Shown: positions 25,501 to 36,175, counted from the first letter of the stretch. The stretch is 64,000 nt of DNA from Trichomonas vaginalis G3 (GCF_026262505.1 NC_067208.1:15757962-15821961); one strand, 5' to 3'. Numbers and translations: made by a program. The notes: generated by a model from the letters alone, not told the origin.

Positions 25501-26981
25501 TAAGGAAGTCAATTTGGAAAATTGTTTTCACTTTAGGAGAATATAATTTTCCATTTGGAAAATCTAAAAAGTGAGACGCGCAGGATTCGAACTTTTTTAA
25601 AAGTTGATTTAAATGAATTTTAGTGTGGAATATAAGGATAATATCATATTTAAAATAAGAATATACTAGTTTAGGTGGTATTAATTTTTTCGATAAATTT
25701 GAGAGTATGTACGTTTAGGGCATCAAAAGTGTCAATTCGCTCAGCGAAAGCTGAGCTAGCTTCGTTCTCGAAAGAATAAGGAAGGAGTGAAGGAGAATGA
25801 TACAGAAGTTGACACATTCATATCATTTCAACAAATTTTGATCAAATTGAAATTCAATAAAATTCAATTCAATTCATATCCTTCAGTCAGTACATTGATA
25901 TCCTTCTGCATCACAATGATAACTCGGGCATCAATAGTTCTACAACTAACTCAGAAAAAACAAGATTATTACTTCCTGCTTACAGCTTTTAAAAAGTTTC
26001 GATGATAAAAATCACTCTACTCTCGTTTATCGACATATGGTGATAGTAGGTAAACATATTCTTATCGATATTAATAAAAATATTGTACGAAAATCTTATC
26101 CAATTAGAGAGTTATTCATAAAGTATATGATAATTATAATTACTTTATCTTTGTTTATCTTTGAATAAACAATTTAATTTAAATTGCATAATATTTTTTG
26201 GTTGAAAGACAGGAAACTGAGTTGAGTTTGTATTATTTTATCGTTTAATTCATCGTATATCATGTGATCCAGATATTAAGATATTTAGAAAAAAAATTAT
26301 TAATTTGATTAACAAATTTTAATCAAAATAGCAAAAATCTATTTGATAGCTGTAAACAAACAATAATTTTTATTTCAGGCAAAATCACTTATTTTCATCT
26401 AAACGTATAAAATTGTCAATTTTATGAAAATAAATTGAAAATCTCATGAAATGTAAAGGAGAGTAATATTTTCAATTTTCTTTTTTTCTTTGTCTCAAAT
26501 ATTTTCTGTTGGGAATTTTCTTGTTATCAAAAAATAATTTTAATATTTGTTTATTTCATTACATACAATAAAATTTTAAAAACTCTATTTCTTCTCAAGA
26601 AAATTTTTCCTTCATATGAAGAAACATTTTGTTCTCCATTTGATACTGAGTCTAAATCTCGATTTTTGAATTTTCTTCTTTCCAAATTTCTTTTTTCCAA
26701 ATTAGAAGTTTAATTCAAATTTTCAATAGTTTATATATTTTCTCAAACCGTCTCGGATTTTCTCACTTTTTAGGGATTTTCTCTCAAAATATACAAAAAT
26801 AGTAATATCAATACATGTGTCTAATATACTTTAAAACCATCGTGACAAAATTCAAAAACGAAGAGTTCTTCTCTCCAAATTTTTTTCAAAATCAAAAAAA
26901 TGAGATAAAAAAGTGCGTTTGGAAAATTCATTTTTAGCATTTTAGGAATTTTCTCACTTTTCTTCCAAATTGACATCCTTA
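25501..26981. mobile_element. 1.48-kb non-autonomous DNA transposon
   Basis: The ends are TAAGGAAGTCAATTTGGAA (25501-25519) and the inverted TTCCAAATTGACATCCTTA (26963-26981), 19 bp with one mismatch. Both sides carry the 7-bp direct repeat GGTGTGT (25494-25500 and 26982-26988), a clear target duplication. There is no transposase gene inside; the short open frame at 25787-26005 looks like chance. Near 25571-25592 there is a tRNA-3'-like fragment. The family is not assigned. Confidence 0.75.
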
Positions 26982-27128
26982 GGTGTGTTCATTTTCAAAC
27001 CATATAAATCTAAATATTAATCAAAAATATATTTTCATATAGCAAAATAGACTTGCATTGAAAAATTCAACTATCGTATATATACTAAAATCAACTCTTT
27101 ATTTAAAATAACTTAAAAAATTAAATTA

Positions 27129-28208
27129 TTAGTGTTCAAATGAAGAACTAAGTTTTGAATACAATTGTTGATCTTTCTGCATCTTCTTCATCTTGGAGCA
27201 TGAATAGATTGCAATCACTGCCAATGCAATCAATGCTATTACAACAATTGAGCAAATTATGATGAAGATGCTTAGTTTAAACGATATCATTCTAGAAATA
27301 GATGAATCACCAATTCTTAATAGCCTTACTTGCAAACTCCAAAGAGAATGGTCGTTTATGGCCGCTTCATAAACGTTTACTCGATTTATTTCTGTATTAT
27401 TAATTACTGTTTCATTTAAGAAGTTGTAATGAACTCCTTTCTTGATATGTAAGACTGTACCCCACATATATCTTAGATTTAGCTTATTTTTATCCTGATG
27501 ATAAGAATACATTGATTCTGTTAGAGAATCTATGTTATTCATTAATAAATCATACATAGTTTGGAAGAATACGGATTCCATTTTAATGGCTTTCACATCG
27601 GCAATAAGTTTTTCTTTGAAATTCTTTGCTTCAATTGATTCTCTGTATGTATCATATAAATTTTGTCCTGAAATGGTTGTAATCAAATCAACATTGTTAA
27701 TGAAATGGAATGTCTTTGAAGTATATTCAGGAGGAAGATATGACATCACTGGAGCTCCGTCTAGAGCAATAGTAACAATATTTTTGCCAGCTAGATCTGG
27801 ATCTGTAAGTGCCATCGGTGTCATAATACTCGAAACACACGCGCCAAGACTAAATCCGGTAATGATGATTCTTCCATTATGTTGTTGCATGAATTTCTTT
27901 GTATTTTGGTATACGTGTTGAGCTGAATAATACGCTCCTCGATGGACTTTTAGCGTTGTATTACCGAATGTGACGTCAACTTCATGAAAATCAATATCTG
28001 TTTGCCAATCTTCATCTGAAAGTGAATACCTTGTGATAACATACAATGTGTTTGAATCATTATATACAAAGTGGTTTGGATAATATTTTGAATTATCTGT
28101 GAAGTTCAATAAGAGACCCTCAGAAGGAAAATCTGCAGTACCTGCCATGTAGTTCATATTAATCGTATCATTAAGGAATTTGATTGTAAATTCATTGAGT
28201 AAAGACAT
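27129..28208 (-). CDS. class 3 lipase-like protein with C-terminal membrane anchor
   Basis: This is a protein of 359 residues. An alpha/beta-hydrolase nucleophile elbow GFSLG holds Ser120, preceded by VHRGAYYSAQHVYQNTKKF and followed by ALDGAPVMS and FHFINNVDLITTI, the usual order in class 3 lipases (the Asp of NVD is a likely triad member). The His is not certain. Residues about 313-335 (LSIFIIICSIVVIALIALAV) form one membrane span, followed by a short basic tail, so the enzyme may face the lumen or outside. There are several N-x-S/T sites. No obvious signal peptide is seen at this start. Maverick 2 is inserted 263 bp upstream of the start. Confidence 0.8.
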   Translation of the reverse strand: MSLLNEFTIKFLNDTINMNYMAGTADFPSEGLLLNFTDNSKYYPNHFVYNDSNTLYVITRYSLSDEDWQTDIDFHEVDVTFGNTTLKVHRGAYYSAQHVYQNTKKFMQQHNGRIIITGFSLGACVSSIMTPMALTDPDLAGKNIVTIALDGAPVMSYLPPEYTSKTFHFINNVDLITTISGQNLYDTYRESIEAKNFKEKLIADVKAIKMESVFFQTMYDLLMNNIDSLTESMYSYHQDKNKLNLRYMWGTVLHIKKGVHYNFLNETVINNTEINRVNVYEAAINDHSLWSLQVRLLRIGDSSISRMISFKLSIFIIICSIVVIALIALAVIAIYSCSKMKKMQKDQQLYSKLSSSFEH

Positions 28209-28470
28209 TGATTTTCTCCAAAATTTTATAAAAAAAAGTTTTTTGCATCCACCAAAAACAAACTGATTGTTACTGTATTAAATGATTCGAAAAGATAAGT
28301 CTCGCGTATGTTAAGGATGTACAGGCTTAATACGCATCTAAAACAATGATTATTCAATATATTAAATTTCCTAGAAAGTAATTATTAAGCCAAAATGTGC
28401 AGTAGTGGTATCAGTTAACTTGTCCTTAATTTTTTATGATGTTTCAGGATCAATAATAAATTTCAAGAAC

Positions 28471-29326
28471 AGTAGTAGGATATGACGGGTTTAGTGACTT
28501 TTTTTGTTACATCTATATATAGACGATGCATTAAAATATATTTATTTATAAATCATTAAAAAAAATTAACATTAATTAAAAAATAATTTATTTTTTTATC
28601 TTTTATAAAAGAAGCTATATATAGATGATGACAGATATTCCGCGATTAATTAAACATTGTTTAAATCCTGAATGGGTTAAACTTCAATTTAAAAATGAAG
28701 ATTGTGAATTATTAAATGAATATGAAAGCCAAAATAAGCTAATGAGGTATAAATATAATGATAAAGAATATTTAATTTCATGGAATCAATGGAGTCATAA
28801 TCAAAGACCTCATAAACGAGAAGAAGAAATTGAAAATAATGAAATGGAAATCATTGATGACATTAAAGAGGATGGAATTCCTAAATTTTGTAGAAAAACC
28901 TTTAGAACTAAGTTAGGAGCATATAAACGTAGAGTATTAAATCCTGAATATCTTAAACATTTATTTAAAAAGGAAGACTGTGAATTATTAAACGTTAATG
29001 AATATGAAAATGCTAAATCAAAACTGAGATATAAATATATTGGAAGTGATGAAAGGTGTAAAGATAAAGATAAAGTTTATACAGTTTCATATAATAACTG
29101 GCACACGTTAGGGATAAGAAAACATTTAGGAGATTATGGGAAATGTTCTGAATTCTTCAAATCTAGTATGTACGAGAGAGTAAAAGAAATTAGAAATAAT
29201 TATTTTCATGAATAAAAAATAAACTACCATAATGAAATAAAAAAATAATTTTTTTTAAATAAACTTTAAAAATTCATGTCTTACATTTTTGAATAATTTA
29301 TTTTTTTAATTCGTAAGAAATGAGTG
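28471..29326 (+). repeat. left terminal inverted repeat
   Basis: 856 bp match the right end in inverted orientation, apart from a segment of about 400 bp (about 28850-29253) missing from the right copy. The similarity runs up to and includes the start codon ATGAGTG of the first internal gene on each side, so both flanking genes use the repeat as promoter. A TATATATAG motif occurs near 28510 and again near 28615. Confidence 0.9.
28625..29215 (+). CDS. terminal-repeat protein with duplicated small domain
   Basis: This is a protein of 196 residues built of two related halves. Residues 1-65 hold LNPEWVKLQFKNEDCELLNE, then RYKYNDKEYLISWNQW. Residues 80-165 hold LNPEYLKHLFKKEDCELLN, then LRYKY and YTVSYNNW. 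This (E/G)ceLL..Y....l.Y...G..y..s...W pattern resembles small domains in phage and giant-virus proteins associated with endonucleases, probably DNA-binding. The right terminal repeat has only the first half (49036-49272). Placement inside the terminal repeat could link it to end recognition; this is inference. Confidence 0.6.
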   Translation: MMTDIPRLIKHCLNPEWVKLQFKNEDCELLNEYESQNKLMRYKYNDKEYLISWNQWSHNQRPHKREEEIENNEMEIIDDIKEDGIPKFCRKTFRTKLGAYKRRVLNPEYLKHLFKKEDCELLNVNEYENAKSKLRYKYIGSDERCKDKDKVYTVSYNNWHTLGIRKHLGDYGKCSEFFKSSMYERVKEIRNNYFHE

Positions 29327-29799
29327 AATCAAAATTCGTGACTGTGAATCAATTAATGGATAAACTTTCACCAATTCTCACCCAGGTTAAACAAGTAGAC
29401 GTTTATTTTGATGATTACATAGAAAGTTTATTTTATAAAGGTAAGTTTAATATTAAACCTATTGCTTTTGCATTTGATGGTAAATTAATCGAAAATTCAA
29501 AAATTTGGGAATTAATTCCGGATATTGAATTTATAACAAATATTAAGGATAAATGGTTTAAACAACAAGACCACCTCACTAAAGTTCTTTGTAGATTAAT
29601 GATTAAAACTGAGGAAAAAGAATTTAACGGGTTTAAATATCATCCGTGTAAAATTTTAGAACTTGGTAACGAAAAACTTCAGAAAAAATTAAACGATAGA
29701 CTATCAAAAGATAAAGTTGAAAGAGTAAATAAACGCGCTAAAGGTAAAGGTAATGGTAATGATGAAGAAGAATTTGATGAGTTCAACATTGAACTTTAA
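29320..29799 (+). CDS. conserved Maverick protein, unknown function
   Basis: This 159-residue protein is related to 1377-1796 of Maverick 1 by VNQLM near the start, VDVYF, then IKPIAFAFDGK. The tail is basic and then acidic (KRAKGKGNGNDEEEFDEF). The ATG lies at the inner edge of the left terminal repeat. Function is not known; conservation in two elements suggests an essential accessory role. The frame is intact. Confidence 0.65.
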   Translation: MSESKFVTVNQLMDKLSPILTQVKQVDVYFDDYIESLFYKGKFNIKPIAFAFDGKLIENSKIWELIPDIEFITNIKDKWFKQQDHLTKVLCRLMIKTEEKEFNGFKYHPCKILELGNEKLQKKLNDRLSKDKVERVNKRAKGKGNGNDEEEFDEFNIEL

Positions 29800-29803
29800 G
29801 AAA

Positions 29804-30172
29804 CTAATGATTATTTGAATTTATGAAATCAATTATTTGATTCATTCTTTCTTCAATAATTTCTATTCTTTTTGTTAAATCATCAATTTTCATTAATGAG
29901 GTGATTCTTGATTGAGGAATAGATTTCAAACTAACAACACCTTTTATTTTTGAAATTTTGAATCCATCAACTTTAAACATTTTATTCAATTTACATGTTG
30001 TCAATTCTTCAAATAATTTTTTATTATTAGCATAATAGTCATTAAATTCTTCAACAGATGAAAAAATTTTTGTTTCAGTAATGGGTTTAACAATGTTTAT
30101 TTTATTTTGAACATCTTCACTTTCATTTATTTCTTCCTTCTCTGTTTCATTTATTTTTAAAATCGGTTTCAT
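29804..30172 (-). CDS. hypothetical protein
   Basis: This 122-residue protein was not recognised. After an acidic N-terminus, residues 40-85 (FNDYYANNKKLFEELTTCKL, then VDGFKISKIKGVVSLKS) look like a compact unit with a small beta hairpin, followed by a helical C-terminus (KRIEIIEERMNQIIDFI). The stop is 4 bp from that of the convergent gene ending at 29799. A loosely similar K(V/I)..(N/K)G..S(I/L)K hairpin occurs in 10697-11263 of Maverick 1; that may be chance. Confidence 0.5.
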   Translation of the reverse strand: MKPILKINETEKEEINESEDVQNKINIVKPITETKIFSSVEEFNDYYANNKKLFEELTTCKLNKMFKVDGFKISKIKGVVSLKSIPQSRITSLMKIDDLTKRIEIIEERMNQIIDFINSNNH

Positions 30173-30239
30173 TTATCATTAAATAAAAATTAGAATATAA
30201 GTGATGAAATATATTTTTTTAATTAATATTAAATCAGAA

Positions 30240-30476
30240 ATGGCGGCAGGATTCTTTAAAAAGTTATGGGAAGGAATTAAGAAAGCAGCAAGTTGGGTTC
30301 ATCAGAAAATAATAAAACCCATTGCAAACTTTTTGGCACCAGTAGCGAAAACGGCAGGAACTATAATTGGTGGAGTATTAGGTACTAAAGCAGGTAATCC
30401 AGCGATGGGAGCACAAGCAGGTAACGCAGTTGGTGGAATTGCTGAAGGAATACTTAATAAAATAGGAGGAAAGTAG
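30240..30476 (+). CDS. small amphipathic virion-type protein
   Basis: This is a protein of 78 residues. It starts MAAGFFKKLWEGIKKAASWV, a basic amphipathic helix, followed by a Gly/Ala-rich hydrophobic stretch (GTIIGGVLGTKAG and on) that could enter a membrane. The style matches membrane-active small capsid proteins (pVI-like) next to capsid genes. I use the ATG at 30240, since it matches the start of the paralogue at 30706. An upstream ATG at 30201 in the same frame is possible. Confidence 0.55.
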   Translation: MAAGFFKKLWEGIKKAASWVHQKIIKPIANFLAPVAKTAGTIIGGVLGTKAGNPAMGAQAGNAVGGIAEGILNKIGGK

Positions 30477-30571
30477 TGGAAAAATAAATATTATTTTTAT
30501 CTCAATATCGGTTGTAGTCTTTGATAAACTTTTCTCCTTATTTAAAACTTCTCTTACCGGAACATTAGGTG

Positions 30572-30706
30572 CTATTTGTTCGCAACGTCACTAATTGCTT
30601 CTTTATTCTTAAATATCCAATTTGCTCCCTTCTTCATTGTTTCCCAAACTTTATGCGCTCCTCTTTTTACTTTATCCCATAATTTTTTAAAGAATCCTGC
30701 AGCCAT
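30572..30706 (-). CDS. small paralogue of the 30240 protein
   Basis: This 44-residue frame starts MAAGFFKKLWDKVKRGAHKV, nearly the same first ten residues as the convergent gene at 30240-30476, then diverges to KKGANWIFKNKEAI. The DNA downstream of its stop is open for about 30 more codons in another frame, so a longer version may have been lost by a frameshift. It probably arose by inverted duplication. Confidence 0.5.
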   Translation of the reverse strand: MAAGFFKKLWDKVKRGAHKVWETMKKGANWIFKNKEAISDVANK

Positions 30707-30775
30707 AGTTGATTATTTCATTAAAATTAAAAATTCATTTTCATCTTTTAATTTTGATTTTTTATTTCATCATAA

Positions 30776-32403
30776 ATGACGACTAACTATTTGGTGCCAA
30801 ACACTAAACCGATTAATGGAAATGTATTTCATTCATTCGAAAAGATAAATGAAATATTCGCAAAGAATGACGGTAGAAGATATTATAGAGAACTTGAAAG
30901 TTCATGCTATGACTCTGATGCTCCATATTTTGATGATAAACAAACTCATTTAAGAATTACAAATCCGGCTCATGATGTGAACCAATTAGGTGACACATAT
31001 ATTAAACGCAAAGTTAAAGCAACTAGTTTCAAATAAAGCTTTCACATGTGATGCCGCTTTTAAATGCATGCGTTTATTCGTTGGTTAAAATCATCAAATC
31101 AAAACTTTAAGCAATTAGAAGTAGAAACCGAAAGAGGTGATGCCGGTTATCTTCAGATGGATTGTGCCCGTGAATCTTTTGCATTTGCAACATATAAACC
31201 AAAATCAGAAAGGAAAGTTAAAAAGTTTGTTCATTCATTATATAACAATGTCCAAAAATATGATAACTCAGTATGTGGTAAATATATTGACCCTTCAGAA
31301 GTTTTCAAGAAAGCAAATGAAGAAGTTGATATCACTTTTGATATGATTATTCCAGTAAACGATTTGTTAGCATTTCAGGCGTTCGACGATTATCCTAAAT
31401 CATTTGGTGATATCATTCTTAAATATTATGTTTTCAGGGATACTTTGGTATTTTGCAGGTTGACCCGTTAAGAGTTGCTGATTTACAAAATTACGTTTAT
31501 GAAAAGATAACTGATGAAAATTATGAAAAGATTATGAATCATGTTTATAAATATGATCGCAAATTCCAACAAATCGGACTTCCTGCCAAATTAATTACAA
31601 GCTTAGCCGCTACATCTGCTGACGCAACAGTTGAAGACGTTATTATTTCATGCACAAAGATGGAAGTTTTAGAGGATAAATGTATTACACCAGGATATGG
31701 TTTAATTGAAGAATCAGTTAAAGCAATACCACGTTTATTCAGTAAGGAAGATCCATTCATGATTCCAGCTCAACATATTGACGTTCGCTCACTAAATGGA
31801 GGTTGCATCACTCCTGAAGGTATCAGCTCTGATTTCTCATACGCTCTGCATAATGTTACGGATATTGTGTTAGCATTTCCGAAGAATGCAATGCAAAGAA
31901 CAGTTTTAGAAAATCCAATGCTTCGAGGTCTTCAGGTCACTATAGATTCCAGAAACTTCCCCGATCAAGCGATGACAACAGTGGGTGACATATTCTTTAC
32001 ACGTATGCTTCAAGCTTCTGATTTAGATGGAGTGAATGAATGCACGGAAGAATACGAGGACTCATTAACTAGACCACTGAATGCAGATGATGGCACGCCA
32101 TTAGCTAGAACATGGAAAGACCAAACTTCATTCTTATGCACTATTCCAGTTCAACGTGATGGAGCGGGTATATTCTTTGATGGATTAGAAACTTTCAACT
32201 CACAAGTTACAGTACAAGTGAAAGCTTATCCAATCATTCAGGGTGTAAATGACACTTACTGTTCAAAGGTGACAAATCCTCCTCAGGTTTGGTTTACTAG
32301 GACTACGTATTGGACATGGACACCGGATGAAGGTTTGAAATATCATTCAACAGGTACACCACCACAGTATAGAAGTTCATATGATGAAATATTGATTGAA
32401 TAG
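30776..32403 (+). pseudogene. Maverick major capsid-type protein, frameshifted
   Basis: A coding stretch of about 540 codons is split by frame changes near 31031, near 31085 (back to the first frame) and near 31445. The last part is 31453-32403. Position after the small amphipathic proteins and before the A32-like ATPase, size, and beta-rich composition (FHSFEKI at the front, KAYPIIQGVN and TRTTYWTWTPDEG at the end) fit the double-jelly-roll major capsid protein of Mavericks. I could not check the fold. In its present form it cannot make the full protein. Confidence 0.6.
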
Positions 32404-32436
32404 AAATGTTTAAAATTATAAATTATTTTTGATTAA

Positions 32437-33253
32437 ATGGATTTAAATTCTGAAGAATTAGCAGGAGTATATAATACATACATAGATGATATGATTAATG
32501 AAGCATTGGGTGATAATAAAATGCTCTATCTAAGGAAAAATTAATGAAAATTCCATATTCTGAATGTTACTTAAATTCAATCACTGCAGCAATTGGTAAA
32601 CAAAATAAAGGTAAAACATTAACGATATTAAAACAAATTATCATTATTGCTAACACTTCCCCTATTCACATGTGTTAATTTATATCAACCGTTCAGGTTC
32701 ACCTTCAGATGATACATTTGAATCATTAAAGCATTTAATCAAAATTCCAATTATTTATTTATCACAAGAAGAAGCGAAGATTATTTGAAAAACTTTTTAA
32801 TGTATAAAGAATTATATAATACAATCAAGAAGCAAGGATTAGAGGATAAAATTATTGATAAACAACGGGATGAATTATTTGAAACACTTTCTATTTCAAA
32901 TTTTGATAAAGAATTTTTGCATTCACATTTTTTCTAGATGATGCAGTGAAATCAAAACTAATAACTAATGAGAAATCATATTTTAATCAATTATTAACTC
33001 AATGTCGACATATTCAGTGTTCATTCTTCATGGCTGTTCAATACTTTAAAGCATTAAGCACAAACATTAAATCAACCTGTCCACCCTTTTCATTTTCAGG
33101 TTTAGTCGTCAACAGTTGAACGTTATGCTTTATCAAGTGAATTTACCAATGAGCATTAATGAACTTTACACACAATATCAACAATTAGGAGAACATGGAA
33201 AAATAATAGTTGATTTAAATAAAGGTTCATTAAATTCGAATAACTTTTTATAA
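32437..33253 (+). pseudogene. A32-like packaging ATPase, frameshifted
   Basis: A Walker A motif (IGKQNKGKT) is encoded near 32590-32620 and a Walker B-like FFLDDAVKSK near 32925-32955. The end is intact (MSINELYTQYQQLGEHGK). Frame changes occur near 32545, 32680, 32785, 32930 and 33110. The order of motifs and the place behind the capsid gene match the intact ATPase of Maverick 1 at 2311-3186, although the sequences are distant. It is dead as it stands. Confidence 0.7.
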
Positions 33254-33283
33254 TTAATTTTTATTTTTTATTTATAATTAAAC

Positions 33284-33593
33284 ATGAAGAAATTGCAAAT
33301 CTTCTACAGGTTCCATTAAAACAAGGAACAAACAAAAAGGGTGCATATAATAGAACTATGAAAGTTCCAGATGGAATGAAAGAATTAGTCCACATTGTTG
33401 CCGGTCTTCAAAAGGATGTTAAACAAATGAGAAACGTTTTAACATTACCAGAAGCTCAAGCATATGCCAAACGTCATGGACCAAATTGGGAAGCACATGA
33501 AGCAGACATTACGGGTCCAATGGAAAACCTGATGGTATAAATGAAGTCTTTGTTACTGATGGTCAAGGAAATATTAAAGTCAAATGGGTATAA
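33284..33593 (+). pseudogene. small Maverick gene, frameshifted, unknown
   Basis: About 100 codons were found, the main open part being 33358-33540 ([20 protein letters not shown]). The ATG at 33284 is out of frame with it, and a second frame change near 33525 leads to VFVTDGQGNIKVKWV before the stop at 33593. The helical heptads around residues 30-55 suggest a short coiled coil. Not recognised. Confidence 0.5.
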
Positions 33594-33600
33594 ATTAACA

Positions 33601-34224
33601 ATGACGGATTATCCTAAACGTAAAGCATATAATGAACGTTATCCTATGCAATTTGATGAAAATGGAAAAGCTGTTAAACAAACATATCGGAGACAGTAAA
33701 GATGGACCAATTCTTTCATACCGTCATAATCCATATTCTTATTTCAATGAAGAATTAAATGCTATTGAAAAGGACCAAACGGATTACCTCAATATGTTAA
33801 CCAGTTTGATGGTCAATATGCAAATTTGAGACCTGAAATTCCAGCTAAGAAATTCTTTAAAGTTGCTTTATTCGATCCAGTGTTCAATGAACAGAAAGAA
33901 GCAATGAAAGCAGAATTTAAACCAATTCAAGTGGCAAGAATTTCTTCATCTTCACTTTCAGAAGCGTTCAAGGAATTGATAAAGAAACCACTTTATTCTC
34001 AACAAGGATATAACTTTGATTTAATTAAAGAAAGTGATAGACGTAAATTAGAAAAATCAGATGGTTTTAAGAATGCATGTAATGAAATGATTAAAGATAT
34101 TGTAAATGATAAAATAAGACTGGAAGAAACTCAAATCAATATCAATAACATAATTGGTGCAGTTACAAAGAAAGTATAAGCAAACAATGATGAACCTTGG
34201 GATATTACCGTAACAACTAAATAA
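33601..34224 (+). pseudogene. Maverick gene, frameshifted, unknown
   Basis: It starts at ATG 33601 (MTDYPKRKAYNERYPMQFDE). The frame changes near 33680 and near 33785; the longest open part is 33826-34179. After the stop at 34177-34179 the same frame continues (ANNDEPWDITVTTK) to a second stop at 34224, so the first stop is probably a point mutation. The protein is mainly helical. No family recognised. Confidence 0.5.
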
Positions 34225-34262
34225 AACTTTAAATATATTTTTCTTTTTTTATTCAATTATAA

Positions 34263-34945
34263 ATGAGAAGACGTTTCACTAGTCAAAAGAACACTAACGC
34301 AAAAGCAGAGATTACGGTTGGTTATAACGTAAATGATGATAAATCACGAATTATTCAAAATGTTAAAGTTAATGTTAGTCCTGAATTAACAAGGTCAGCA
34401 ACTCAACCAAATTTATTAACTCGTGACTTAAAGAAAGAGAGGAGCAAAATAAAGAAGATGGAGACCCAATCATTTTATCTGAACCCGGTAAAGAACCTGT
34501 TGAAATTCCCACTTATCCAACATACCCCCCACCACTTGATAACCCAGGAATCTACGATTCCAGTCGCAATGCGCCATATAAAGTAGACATTAATTCAGAA
34601 TTAATGAAAATATATCGCGATATCATAACTGATAATTATGATTCAATAATAAATTTAATTGACCAATCCGGTTTAATTATTTTACCTTATGAATCATTAA
34701 TTCACATTATTGCCATTCTTTGTGATGTTCAAGATTCAGACGTGAAGATTCAATATTTCATAGATGATGAGGTTTCATGCTGCGGAACAGTTGCAAAAAT
34801 AAATCCTATAAAGGATATTAGCACAATTAAGATATCAAAGAACGGAACAACAACTGAACTTCATTTAACATATAATGATATTTATAATAAAATAGTTGAT
34901 GAATATAAAATATCACTTGAAAAATTCTTTGTTAAGGCTATTTAA
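34263..34945 (+). pseudogene. Maverick gene with one frameshift, unknown
   Basis: The first part begins MRRRFTSQKNTNAKAEITVG. Near 34440 the frame changes, and a Pro-rich stretch (PTYPTYPPPLDNPG) leads into the second part, which ends at 34945. The open part from 34604 encodes LIDQSGLIILPYESLIHIIA. Apart from this one break the gene is open for about 226 codons. Its stop overlaps the stop of the convergent gene by 4 bases. No family recognised. Confidence 0.5.
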
Positions 34946-35421
34946 TATTCAAGCATTAACATTATCGAATAATAATCCTTTGAATCATAATCAATAATAA
35001 TTGACCTTTCACCAGTTTCTATCGTTTGTTTTATTTCTTTTTGTTCCCCACTATCCGGATCAGTCATTGTAATTGTTTTTGTTATAGTATCTGCTTTATC
35101 TTTAACTTCAATCTTTTTTCCATCAGGATATTTAAACCAAAATTCCAAAAATTCGATATTGTCAATCTGTTCATATTTTAATCTATCAATTACATTTTTA
35201 ATACCATCTGAAAATCTTATGAAATGGTCATTATATGGGTTTGATTGAACCAAATTTGAATGAAGTGAAATATAACCTGTTGATGAATATGACATCGACT
35301 CATATTTTCTGAAAACACTAAAATTTATAACATGAATGAATTTCTTATTCGTTGAATTTATGAATTCTTGAGGTAATCTTATTCTAGTTTTATTTATCAC
35401 TGGAAAATAACGCTTTACCAT
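34942..35421 (-). CDS. candidate minor structural protein
   Basis: This is a protein of 159 residues. It is beta-rich, with KFIHVINFSVFRKYESMSYS, then IEFLEFWFKYPDGKKIEVKD and a final DYYSIMLMLEY. The segment ending in PDGKKI weakly parallels VWFTTDGRKRI of the 14136-14984 protein in Maverick 1. I chose ATG 35421 (MVKRYFPVINK) because the upstream alternative overlaps the divergent gene's start at 35441. It lies between structural genes. Confidence in function is low. Confidence 0.5.
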   Translation of the reverse strand: MVKRYFPVINKTRIRLPQEFINSTNKKFIHVINFSVFRKYESMSYSSTGYISLHSNLVQSNPYNDHFIRFSDGIKNVIDRLKYEQIDNIEFLEFWFKYPDGKKIEVKDKADTITKTITMTDPDSGEQKEIKQTIETGERSIIIDYDSKDYYSIMLMLEY

Positions 35422-35440
35422 ATTTTTAATCGTAATAAAA

Positions 35441-36151
35441 ATGTCAATTATCAATATTATTTCGAATAATAACTGTGAATTAAATTTAACAGTTAGCGGA
35501 ATTTATAATGTTACTCTCGTTTCTGTGAGTGGTAAATTTAATCCCATTCTTTTAGACCCTTCGGATTATATATCATTTATTAAAGATGACCTTGAAAAAA
35601 CATATGATATGTATATAAATAATGTGATAGTGAAATGGGATATTAACATGATTTTAAGTTATTTAAATGAATCATTTATCGTATGGTATGAAGAAAATTT
35701 TAAATCAAAACCTGATAAACTTTTTGAACTTGATGAAATAAATAACCTTATTAAATTTCCGCTGAAAATTAAATTTTGTACTCCTCGTCTTCGTTCATTG
35801 TTGGGGATATTAAATTTTGAAAAAGATGTTGGGGATGTTTTGTATTCTGACACTGGGTCCAATTTCATTTTAATCAAATGTGATAAAGTTAATACCCCAA
35901 TGAGATTTTCACATCAAACATTAGACCCTAACTCTTACCCATCAATACAAAACATTTTATCCATCAACTTAAACATATTTTCTTTATCTTATCCATTTCA
36001 ATTATCCGGGAATTCATTTATTCTTCATTCAAAAGATTTATCAAATATTAAATTTAGAATAACTGACCTATTTGATTGTGATTTAGAATTTATGAATGAA
36101 ATATTATGGACTTTTCAAATAGAGAAAATAGCTGATGAGATAACGGATTAA
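35441..36151 (+). CDS. penton-like minor capsid-type protein
   Basis: This is a protein of 236 residues. The second half reads FILIKCDKVNTPMRFSHQTL, then ILSINLN, YPFQLSGNSF and LSNIKFRITDLFDCDLEFM. This spacing (a Cys-Asp strand, a hydrophobic strand, a loop, then I.F.I.D.....L.F) is like the C-terminal half of penton-like minor capsid proteins of Mavericks and related elements. It lies between the structural block and the fibre gene. It is the only larger virion-type gene in this element without a frame break. Assignment is by pattern only. Confidence 0.5.
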   Translation: MSIINIISNNNCELNLTVSGIYNVTLVSVSGKFNPILLDPSDYISFIKDDLEKTYDMYINNVIVKWDINMILSYLNESFIVWYEENFKSKPDKLFELDEINNLIKFPLKIKFCTPRLRSLLGILNFEKDVGDVLYSDTGSNFILIKCDKVNTPMRFSHQTLDPNSYPSIQNILSINLNIFSLSYPFQLSGNSFILHSKDLSNIKFRITDLFDCDLEFMNEILWTFQIEKIADEITD

Positions 36152-36175
36152 ATATTTATTTTTAAATCATAATAA

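Noticed and set aside
25787-26005. 72-residue gene
   Set aside because: It lies inside the non-autonomous transposon, has low-complexity A/T composition and no recognisable pattern.
30776-34945. Introns explaining the frame changes in Maverick 2
   Set aside because: I saw no trichomonad-type 5' splice site or branch/3' motif at the breaks, and several breaks shift by single bases within conserved coding stretches.
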